Source: a bacterium (GTDB lineage Bacteria; SZUA-182; DTGQ01; JAFGSM01). From it: 39,956 bases of DNA. Each line of letters opens with the position of its first letter. The first letter of the stretch is position 1. This document shows positions 20,387-27,916 of this stretch, in pieces. The stretch is from assembly GCA_016934595.1 (NCBI GenBank), contig JAFGSM010000024.1, positions 1-39,956 of the forward strand, given 5' to 3'. Below the pieces are notes generated by a model that worked only from the letters and a program-made list of their open reading frames with translations, was not told where the DNA came from and did not search any database. A program made the translations under genes and the position numbers.

Positions 20387-20584
20387 TTACAGTATCCCTT
20401 TAAACATGGGAGATGCCAGGATTTCTCTTCCAAATTCTTTGAAAACATCCAGGGCTTCCTGAAAATTTTGATATTCTTCATCGATATCTATGGCAATATA
20501 TTCACGGATAAGAATATTCCTAAAACCTCCTAAACCCTTTATTTTATTAAAAAGCTCAGTAGATATTGCTCGATAAAGATTCTA
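20387..20584 (-). pseudogene. C-terminal relic of a HepT/DUF86-like HEPN toxin
   Basis: Minus-strand translation ...YRAISTELFNKIKGLGGFRNILIREYIAIDIDEEYQNFQEALDVFKEFGREILASPMFKGIL*; GFRNILxxEY is the HepT motif; N-terminal half absent. Confidence 0.65.
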
Positions 20585-20710
20585 TTCTCTGCCGAATATC
20601 TTCAGCAAAGGCTTATATCCACGCCACCGTTCTTTTATTCCCATGGTCAGGATAATATCTTAATTTTATTGGCAAATCAAGGGATTAAGGATAGCAAATT
20701 ATGTTTTGAA

Positions 20711-20789
20711 GTAACTGCTCAATATGTTATGGGAAATAGGCTTCTAAATGTCAATGAGTTATTATTTCCACAGGATATTGAGCAGTTAC
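20711..20789. mobile_element. MITE family C copy 3 (inverted relative to copies 2 and 4)
   Basis: GTAACTGCTCAATAT...ATATTGAGCAGTTAC; perfect 8-bp GTTTTGAA duplication at 20703-20710 and 20790-20797. Confidence 0.88.
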
Positions 20790-20833
20790 GTTTTGAAAAA
20801 TATTTAGGAATCATATATACTATTTTTAAGATT

Positions 20834-20956
20834 GATGGCCTCGTAAAAAGTCTAAAACGCCTCCAGAAATAAGTTTAATATTATAAATTTGATATCTATT
20901 TTATCGATATAATCGTGTTTATTCAGCATCAAAATTACTTTTTACGAGGCCATCAA
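20834..20956 (-). mobile_element. MITE family D copy 2 (123 bp), opposite orientation to copy 1
   Basis: Reverse complement aligns end to end with 19734-19854; perfect 6-bp AAGATT duplication at 20828-20833 and 20957-20962. Confidence 0.88.
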
Positions 20957-21035
20957 GATTTACCGAATTAAAAGGGATGCTTATTATTATTATCATTATC
21001 ATCATCATGACAATCAGTAAAGGAGAGCGCCTGCC

Positions 21036-22037
21036 ATGTCACGAAGGACGTATGTGCCTATTTTAGTCTTTCTGGTTGTATTTGCCTTATGTTGTCTTTA
21101 TGGTTTTTCACATTACTACTGCATGGCTGAATCACCCTCGGCAGGGGAAAACGCCGAATTGATCAGGATAGGCGGGTATGATACCCCAGGAGAGGCGCGT
21201 TCCGTAACCATCAAGGGCTCCTATGCATTTTTGTGTGATGGTGATTACGGTTTGCAGATTATAGACATTTCTACACCCTCAACGCCTCGCCTTGCCGGCG
21301 CATACGACACACCAGGATATGCCTGCGAGGTTGCAGTCAATGGGAATAAGGCGTTCATAGCCGATTGCCGCATGGGGGTTCAAATCGTGGATATAACAGA
21401 CCCTTCTTCCCCAAAGGGCATCGCTCAGCATGCAACAGGAGGTTATGCATGCGGGGTAGCCTTTCACGACAATTTCATCTATATCGCGGATAGTCAAAAG
21501 GGACTGCAGATCATAGACATCAAAGACTCTGCCGCGCCTGTTTTTGTCAGTGGATGTGAAACACCGGGTGACACTTGCGGGATATACCTGAGCGGGGATT
21601 TTGCTTATCTTGCTGATGAAAACAAGGGCCTTCAGATTGTCGATATAAAAAAGCCGGATGTCCCCTGGTTGATAAGCCTGTTGAAGATGCCTGGAAAGCC
21701 CCACAAAATTGCGCTTAAAGGAAATTATGCCTATATCGCTTCATGGAGCGCAGGGGTTCAGGTTGTGGACATTAGCGACACGAAAAACCCGGCAATTGTC
21801 GGTGTATATGACACCCCTGGAAATAGCTGCGACATTTCGATCATGGAGGGTTTCGCCTTTGTAGCCGACTGCGAGGCAGGGGTGCAGGTGCTCGATATCA
21901 GCAGCCCTGCATCTCCTCGATTCATAACAGGGTTCGATACCCCAGGGAATGCCAGGGGAATTGCAGCCCATAATGGATTTGTCTATTTAGCAGACGGAGA
22001 AAAGGGATTACACATATTTAAATTAATAGAGCTTTAA
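21036..22037 (+). CDS. Exported LVIVD-repeat beta-propeller protein
   Basis: Signal peptide; about 7 repeats of GLQIIDI(S/K)xPxxPxxxxxxxTPGxxxxVxxxGxxAFxAD. Confidence 0.85.
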   Translation: MSRRTYVPILVFLVVFALCCLYGFSHYYCMAESPSAGENAELIRIGGYDTPGEARSVTIKGSYAFLCDGDYGLQIIDISTPSTPRLAGAYDTPGYACEVAVNGNKAFIADCRMGVQIVDITDPSSPKGIAQHATGGYACGVAFHDNFIYIADSQKGLQIIDIKDSAAPVFVSGCETPGDTCGIYLSGDFAYLADENKGLQIVDIKKPDVPWLISLLKMPGKPHKIALKGNYAYIASWSAGVQVVDISDTKNPAIVGVYDTPGNSCDISIMEGFAFVADCEAGVQVLDISSPASPRFITGFDTPGNARGIAAHNGFVYLADGEKGLHIFKLIEL

Positions 22038-22181
22038 TAAAACAAAGTCCTATCATTTAATACAAAGTCCTATCATTTATTGAGTATAATAATAAACCAT
22101 TAATACAAAATAACGATTGTCCGATTGATGCGATCGCCTCCATGCGGGAGGATAAAGCAGTTATGGAAATGCGCTTATCCT

Positions 22182-22796
22182 TTATTCCTTGTCAATTATA
22201 CCTTGATCTTGCAGATAATTCAGAACCTTTGCAGCGCTTTGAGCAAGATCCAGTTCACTGGTATCGATAACCAGCTCAGGATTTAATGGCTCTTCATAAG
22301 GGGCGGAGATGCCTGTGAATTCCTTAATCTCACCTGCCCTCGCCTTTTTGTATAACCCTTTCGGATCTCTCTCCTCTGCGACGCCCAGCGGGACCTTCAC
22401 GAATACCTCAATGAAATCGCCTTTTTGTAGAAGCGACCTGGCATTGTCACGGTCTGCACGATAAGGGGAAATAAATGCGGTCATGGCGATTAAGCCTGCC
22501 TGCGCAAAAAGATTCGCAACCTCGCCTATACGCCTGATGTTTTCTTCACGGTCTTCAGGCGAAAAACCAAGATTCTTGTTCAAACCATGACGAATATTAT
22601 CACCATCCAGGACAAAACTCAGGTGTCCCCTTTCAAATAATTCTTCCTCTACAGCATGGGCGAGGGTTGATTTTCCGGAACCTGATATTCCGGTAAACCA
22701 GATCACTACACCCCTTTGGTTAAGCAGCCTTTCTCTATCAGCTTTGGCAATGGCACCGTGATGCCAGGTGATGTTGGTAGCTTTTTGTAATGTCAT
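22182..22796 (-). CDS. cysC: Adenylylsulfate kinase
   Basis: WFTGISGSGKSTLAHAVEEELFERG, VLDGDNIRHGLNKNLGFSPEDREENIRR, DPKGLYKKARAGEIKEFTGISAPYEEP. Confidence 0.95.
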   Translation of the reverse strand: MTLQKATNITWHHGAIAKADRERLLNQRGVVIWFTGISGSGKSTLAHAVEEELFERGHLSFVLDGDNIRHGLNKNLGFSPEDREENIRRIGEVANLFAQAGLIAMTAFISPYRADRDNARSLLQKGDFIEVFVKVPLGVAEERDPKGLYKKARAGEIKEFTGISAPYEEPLNPELVIDTSELDLAQSAAKVLNYLQDQGIIDKE

Positions 22797-22817
22797 CTGT
22801 CTCTCTCCGTTTGCTTT

Positions 22818-22993
22818 CGAAAATAGCTTATATTTTCATTATTCATGGCGGATCACACACCCCTAATGTTTGTCTCGAAAATAGCATCCTATTTTCATAG
22901 TTCGTGGCGGCCTGAAAAGCCATGAGCGTTTGTCTCGAAAATAGATTCTATTTTCATCCTTCGTGGCGCCGCAAAGCGGCATGAAGGTTTATT
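22818..22993. repeat. Family B double-hairpin repeat, three tandem units (58-60 nt period)
   Basis: CGAAAATAG...CTATTTTCAT..TTCGTGGC at 22818, 22876 and 22936; the two downstream spacings are 58 and 60 nt. Confidence 0.85.
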
Positions 22994-23357
22994 AAGAAAA
23001 TAAAGATATGCCTTCCTTTAGTATGTTAATGATAAAGGAATTTTTCTCTTTTATCATACAATCTACTTCTTCTTTGTTATAAACCAATACATCGAGAGGA
23101 ATCTTTAAATCAAATTCTTTTGTAAATTTAGATATCCTTTCAAAAGAGTTCTCTTTCATATTTTTAGAAATAATGACGATGTCAATATCACTTGTTCCGA
23201 TTTCTTCTTTTCTTGCTATCGATCCAAATAATATTATATCTATAATTTCAGGGTATTTTATCTTTAACGATTCTGCTGATTTTTTTAGAGTTTTGATGAG
23301 TTCTTTTCTATTGATTGATATAAACTTCACAGAACCTAAGGATTGCTTCTGCAGCAT
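22992..23357 (-). CDS. MNT-type nucleotidyltransferase (antitoxin-like)
   Basis: IILFGSIARKEEIGTSDIDIVII = GSxARxxxxxxSDIDxxI; true start may be a downstream GTG (~23330). Confidence 0.85.
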   Translation of the reverse strand: MLQKQSLGSVKFISINRKELIKTLKKSAESLKIKYPEIIDIILFGSIARKEEIGTSDIDIVIISKNMKENSFERISKFTKEFDLKIPLDVLVYNKEEVDCMIKEKNSFIINILKEGISLFS

Positions 23358-23697
23358 CTAATGCCTCCATAGCTATCTTTCGATTATAGTAATCACCCGG
23401 TTTCCCAACGCTAAATCCATTAGGGTATCGTGTTGGAATATAGAAGGTGTCGAGCATCTGTGCCGACTCAATAAGTTCATTAGAAATCTCGATTTTTTCT
23501 TTAAGAAACTTAATAATATTCGTAATCGAATGTCCCCAAGTATCTATGCCTAATTTTAAGCAAAGCGCTTTTGCGGACTTTTCTGCTGATTGCTGTAATG
23601 TAAAACAAGCCCATTCAAAAAATTCATATTGAATATCAAGCCTCGCTCTATCTAAATCTCTTTTTGCCTGATCTATCCAATCTTTGCTTCTATTCAT
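23308..23697 (-). CDS. HEPN-domain protein paired with MNT nucleotidyltransferase
   Basis: WIDQAKRDLDRARLDIQYEFFEWACFTLQQSAEKSAKALCLKLG...GHSI; DTFYIPTRYPNGF typical of HEPN. Confidence 0.88.
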   Translation of the reverse strand: MNRSKDWIDQAKRDLDRARLDIQYEFFEWACFTLQQSAEKSAKALCLKLGIDTWGHSITNIIKFLKEKIEISNELIESAQMLDTFYIPTRYPNGFSVGKPGDYYNRKIAMEALDAAEAILRFCEVYINQ

Positions 23698-23897
23698 TTA
23701 TTCATGTCCTTTTTTTGAATTGAAGATTTCCTGCAACAAACAGTATGGAATCTTATAAATTTTAGGAATTAGATTTCCGTTTATATTTGCACGCCGCCTC
23801 TGATCAAGCTAAGAAGTTAATAAGCGCTTTGAATTTTCAATACTTTCTAAAACAAGAATATAGTTTTCGGGTATTCTTGTCAATTCTATTAATATTA

Positions 23898-23934
23898 AAA
23901 TAAAAAAGGGATTAACGATAATCAGTTAATCCCC
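23898..23934 (-). terminator. Rho-independent terminator downstream of tRNA-His
   Basis: Minus strand GGGGATTAACTGATTATCGTTAATCCCTTTTTTATTTT: 9-bp stem plus T tract. Confidence 0.75.
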
Positions 23935-23943
23935 TGAATTTAC

Positions 23944-24021
23944 TGGGGTGGATGGCGGGACTTGAACCCGCGGCCACTGGAGCCACAATCCAGTGCTCTG
24001 TCCAACTGAGCTACACCCACC
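23944..24021 (-). tRNA. tRNA-His (anticodon GTG), encoded CCA
   Basis: GGTGGGTGTAGCTCAGTTGGACAGAGCACTGGATTGTGGCTCCAGTGGCCGCGGGTTCAAGTCCCGCCATCCACCCCA; extra 5' G(-1) facing C73. Confidence 0.95.
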
Positions 24022-24233
24022 ATATTTATTAAGACTTCTTTTAAAAGCCATGCAGCGGATATTTATAAAATCACATAATTGACCGGGTATCTCAATAAAA
24101 CATGGCTTTATGCTTGTCATGTTTGGTTTATATGGATCGTATTATTATCGATTTGCGCTCAAAAGTCAATCTCGTCAAATTGATATATAGAGTTAGAAAT
24201 CACATGTAAACGGTAAAATAGCCTTATACCCTT

Positions 24234-24581
24234 TTATCCAAATATACCCCCATTCCATCCCCAGTCGGAGGCCGGCACATCGATAAAATTTATATAAACC
24301 TTTTCAGCAGGGATACCTAATGATTTTTCAAGCAGGTCACAAAACTTCCTGGAAATCCTTCGGTTTACCTCGCTATTTAGCCCGCCGATACTCTTTAGCT
24401 CGGCATAAGCCCCTTCTCCATATCCTCCCGAGATCATTATCGACGTATTCTCGATGGTCACCATAACATATTTTTCAGGCTTTCCCAAGCATTCTGCAAC
24501 CAGCTTTGAAATCGATGCAAGCAAATCCTTTTTCTTTTCATCAGAAAGATTAATAGACAATTTTACCTTCATTAACGGCAT
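24234..24581 (-). CDS. MIF/tautomerase superfamily protein
   Basis: MPLMKVKLSINLSDEKKKDLLASISKLVAECLGKPEKYVMVTIE with Pro-1; C-terminal VYINFIDVPASDWGWNGGIFG; RBS GGGAGG upstream. Confidence 0.85.
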   Translation of the reverse strand: MPLMKVKLSINLSDEKKKDLLASISKLVAECLGKPEKYVMVTIENTSIMISGGYGEGAYAELKSIGGLNSEVNRRISRKFCDLLEKSLGIPAEKVYINFIDVPASDWGWNGGIFG

Positions 24582-24675
24582 CTTTACTTTACCTCCCTTT
24601 TTTGAATTTTTTACACACAGTGTCCTAAAGTCGAAATTAATTATAGCATAAAAATGCCAGGTCACGATTTTCAGA

Positions 24676-24768
24676 TGAAACGCCCATTAATCTTCGATTC
24701 ACAAAGTTGAATGAAAATAACCTTCTTCGTCATTCCGGCGAAAGCCGGAATTTAGGATTTTCAGATGC
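24676..24768 (+). repeat. Family A repeat copy A4 (long form with CATTCCGGCGAAAGCCGGAAT hairpin), intergenic
   Basis: GAAACGCCCATTAATCTTCGATTCACAAAG...GGATTTTCAGATGCA; the A2/A3 frame is open: ETPINLRFTKLNENNLLRHSGESRNLGFSDA. Confidence 0.85.
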
Positions 24769-24806
24769 AATGGAGATCAAATGTAAAATTTTAGGATCAA
24801 CATAAG

Positions 24807-24886
24807 GCAACTGCTCAATATCCTGTGGAAATAGTAACTCATTGCCATTTAAAGGCATAGTTTCCCATAACATATTGAGTAGTTAC
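24807..24886. mobile_element. MITE family C copy 4
   Basis: GCAACTGCTCAATAT...ATATTGAGTAGTTAC, 80 bp, interior matches copies 2 and 3. Confidence 0.8.
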
Positions 24887-25149
24887 AAAATTAGGAGAAA
24901 AATGCCCAAAAATGATTCCAAGATCAAGACAAGGGGTTTTTACAAACGCCGTTCTATTATGAAATTTTTGACTAATATAAAAGATATTTTTACAGATTGG
25001 GATTTAAATAGCCCATAAATCCTCTTTCTTGACATATCCGATTTTTATCTGTTATCATAGAGTTCGTTATAATATCTCATTTTTCTTTTTACTGTGGCTG
25101 AAAGGGATTTAAATTTAACGTAAAATAAAACCCTATTCTATCTCCCTTT

Positions 25150-25243
25150 AGAAAATTCATGCCTGCATTAGGGTTTGTTCATAAAATAGCGTTCTATTTT
25201 TCATGCTTCATAGCTCTGCAAGGTGGCATGAGGGTTTGCCTAG
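25150..25243. repeat. Family B double-hairpin repeat, one full unit plus a decayed unit
   Basis: ATAAAATAGCGTTCTATTTTTCATGCTTCATAGCTCTGCAAGGTGGCATGAGGGTTTG. Confidence 0.55.
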
Positions 25244-25306
25244 AAATAAAACAGCATTTTAATAATCTTATTAATAGAACTTCCCATAATTTGTCAGGAG
25301 AAAAAA

Positions 25307-25930
25307 ATGGCTGATGAACAAAAAACAAAAAGGGTTTTAGTCCTCGATGATGATCAGGTGGTTTTGAATACTTGCAAGGACATCCTGGACGAAACGGAGA
25401 TGGAAGTAATCACAACAACTTCAGTGGAGGAGTGTCTGGATATTGCAAACTCCTTGGAAGTGGATCTTTTTGTGACGGATATAATGATGCCTGAACTGAA
25501 CGGTGTGGAGGTAGTGAGGCGTTTGAGGAAAAACAAGCCTCATCTGACGGTCATTGTGATCACAGGATATCCGTCGATGGACACCGCCAGAAAATTTATG
25601 AAACTAGGCGCATATGATTATATTCCAAAGCCGTTCACCCCTAAGGAGTTCCTTGATACTGTTTTAGAGGCCCTCAATAAGCTCGACCCTAAAAAGGCCA
25701 TCAGAGAGACACTTGTTTTTGAGATACTGGACCGCACAGCGGACGAACCTGATTTTCTGGACCGTATATATATAGAGGGCTCAGATGCTCTCAAAGACTA
25801 TAATATAAGCAGGGAAGCTAAAGCTGCCATAGTCAGCGGCGATGTGAAATGGATAGAAAAAAATGTAGGCGAACTAACCGAAAAACAGATGCTTGTGCTG
25901 GTTGGCATGCTGGAAAGGGAAATCTGGTAA
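25307..25930 (+). CDS. Receiver-domain response regulator with a C-terminal helical domain of about 80 aa
   Basis: REC (VLVLDDDQVVLNTCKDIL...LFVTDIMMPELNGVEVV...KPFTPKEFL); C-terminal LKDYNISREAKAAIVSGDVKWIEKNVGELTEKQMLVLVGMLEREIW. Confidence 0.88.
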   Translation: MADEQKTKRVLVLDDDQVVLNTCKDILDETEMEVITTTSVEECLDIANSLEVDLFVTDIMMPELNGVEVVRRLRKNKPHLTVIVITGYPSMDTARKFMKLGAYDYIPKPFTPKEFLDTVLEALNKLDPKKAIRETLVFEILDRTADEPDFLDRIYIEGSDALKDYNISREAKAAIVSGDVKWIEKNVGELTEKQMLVLVGMLEREIW

Positions 25931-25946
25931 GGCGAGGATTGTTTAT

Positions 25947-27911
25947 ATGGCTAAGTTGATTCTTGGCGTCTGGCAGGACAAGCTTATCGACAACCGCAAC
26001 ATTGATGAAAGCTCGATCGAAGACACTTTTCCACAATTGCAGGAATTTGAAGCCGGTAATCCGGTCAGGGCATTTATAGGGTGGGACGGGTTTTTTATTT
26101 TTGATCCGGATGTCCCTGTTGTTGATATGACAAGGGCTTATGTGGAAAAGGTACAGGAGGAAAGTTGCGGATACTGCACCCCGTGCAGGGCAGGCACAAG
26201 GATAGTGGCAGACAGGCTTAAAAAAATAGCCGGCGGACTGGGAACCAAAGAAGACCTTTTAACTATCCGAAGGCTTGCTCATGTCATCAGGGATACATCC
26301 TTATGCGAGCTTGGACACACATCCATGAACGCCCTGCTGAAGCTGATGGAATTGATGCCTGATAAATTCAATGAGCCTGTCTTGAACAGGCAGCCGGCAA
26401 AGCGGGGAGTATATCATTCTATTGCCACAGCGCCCTGTATAGAGGCATGCCCCGCCCATCTTGATATCCCAAGTTATATCGACGCCATAAAAAGCGGAAA
26501 TTATTATGAAAGCCTGGCCATAATCGCCCGCAGAAATCCGCTTGCAGGCATCTGTGGACGTGTCTGTGTCCGTCCCTGTGAATTCTCATGCAGGCGCTCA
26601 CAGATGGATGATCCGGTCTCCATTAAATACCTGAAGAGATTCGTAAACGACCAGATACTTTCTTATGCGGCAGCGCGTTTAAAACCGGCAAAGGCTGCGC
26701 TCCTGACTAGCGGCAAAAAGGTGGCTGTTATAGGCGCAGGCCCATGCGGACTGACCGCAGCCTTTTATCTCAGGCAAAAAGGACATATGGTAGAGGTGTT
26801 CGAGGAACTCGAAGAACCAGGAGGCATGAGCGCTATCGGCATACCTGACTACAGGCTTCCCCGCAATGTGATAAGCGCAGAGGTGCGCAGAATGGAGGAA
26901 ACAGGGGTCAAGTTCACCTATGGTATGCGCATAGGCCGTGACAGGACATTAAAAGATCTGCATGAAACCTATGACGCCGTGCTTATCGCTATAGGCGCCC
27001 ACGGAAATAAAAATATAGGGATGTCAGGCGAGGAAGAAAAACCTGCCGGCTATATACCCGGCATAAAATTCCTGAGGGATATCAATATATTGCATCCGAT
27101 AGGAAAATTTGAGCGTCCGGAAGGAAACCACGCTGTTATCGTTGGAGGCGGCAATGTGGCTATGGATTGCGCCCGCAGCGCAAAGCGTCTTGGATATCCA
27201 AAGGTGAGCGTCATTTATCGCCGGACTGAGGCGGAGATGCCCGCAGATCATGAGGAGGTTTGTGATGCAAAACTGGAAGGGATAGAATTCCTCTTTCTGA
27301 CCCACCCGAAACGTCTGGAAATTAATAACAGCAGGGTTGCCGGTTTGACATGCGTGCGGATGGAACTTAGCGAACCTGATGCATCCGGCCGCCGCAGCCC
27401 TGTTGAAATCAAGGGCTCTGATTTCCTGGTAGAGTGCGATATTGTTATCCCTGCAATCGGTCAGGTCACCGACTTTTCTCTTTTCACAGAAGATTTCCCA
27501 ATAGAGACCACTAAATGGGGGACTATAAAGATCGATGAGGAAACCATGATGACCAACAGGGAAGGTATATTCTCAGGCGGTGATTCTGTCAGCGGCCCTA
27601 AGGCCCTGATCGACGCCATGAGCCAGGGTCTTTATGTTGCGCATTGTATCGATCAGTATCTTAGGGGTGAGAAGATCAAAATGCCTGAAAGCGAACGTAT
27701 ATTTCGCCTCCTTAAGACAATGGACCTTCCTGAACCGCCTGTAGACCGTGTAGGCAAAAAACCCCGCTGCCCTCTTTCAACAAGACCTGTTGAGGAAAGG
27801 ATCTCGGATTTCAATGAGATAGAATACGGATATTCGCCTGAGGAAGCTATAAGGGAAGCAGAACGCTGCCTCAGGTGCTACCGCATCGCCATGTTCGTAA
27901 CGGAGAAATGA
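25947..27911 (+). CDS. SfrB/GltD-like NAD(P)H oxidoreductase with N-terminal NuoF-type 4Fe-4S domain
   Basis: SCGYCTPCRAGTRI...SLCELGHTSMNALL (NuoF C-terminal cluster); VAVIGAGPCGLTAAFYLRQKGHMVEVFEELEEPGGM and GGGNVAMDCARSAKRLG. Confidence 0.85.
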   Translation: MAKLILGVWQDKLIDNRNIDESSIEDTFPQLQEFEAGNPVRAFIGWDGFFIFDPDVPVVDMTRAYVEKVQEESCGYCTPCRAGTRIVADRLKKIAGGLGTKEDLLTIRRLAHVIRDTSLCELGHTSMNALLKLMELMPDKFNEPVLNRQPAKRGVYHSIATAPCIEACPAHLDIPSYIDAIKSGNYYESLAIIARRNPLAGICGRVCVRPCEFSCRRSQMDDPVSIKYLKRFVNDQILSYAAARLKPAKAALLTSGKKVAVIGAGPCGLTAAFYLRQKGHMVEVFEELEEPGGMSAIGIPDYRLPRNVISAEVRRMEETGVKFTYGMRIGRDRTLKDLHETYDAVLIAIGAHGNKNIGMSGEEEKPAGYIPGIKFLRDINILHPIGKFERPEGNHAVIVGGGNVAMDCARSAKRLGYPKVSVIYRRTEAEMPADHEEVCDAKLEGIEFLFLTHPKRLEINNSRVAGLTCVRMELSEPDASGRRSPVEIKGSDFLVECDIVIPAIGQVTDFSLFTEDFPIETTKWGTIKIDEETMMTNREGIFSGGDSVSGPKALIDAMSQGLYVAHCIDQYLRGEKIKMPESERIFRLLKTMDLPEPPVDRVGKKPRCPLSTRPVEERISDFNEIEYGYSPEEAIREAERCLRCYRIAMFVTEK

Positions 27912-27916
27912 TCTAC

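Noticed and set aside
20669-20872. 67-aa ORF on the + strand
   Set aside because: Assembled from MITE C copy 3 and the end of MITE D copy 2; no independent coding signal.
19734-20956. Composite transposon bounded by the two inverted MITE D copies
   Set aside because: Each copy has its own different target duplication, so they are independent insertions; no transposase in between.
22818-22993. CRISPR array
   Set aside because: Only three units, contiguous with no unique spacers, internally palindromic; not a repeat-spacer structure.
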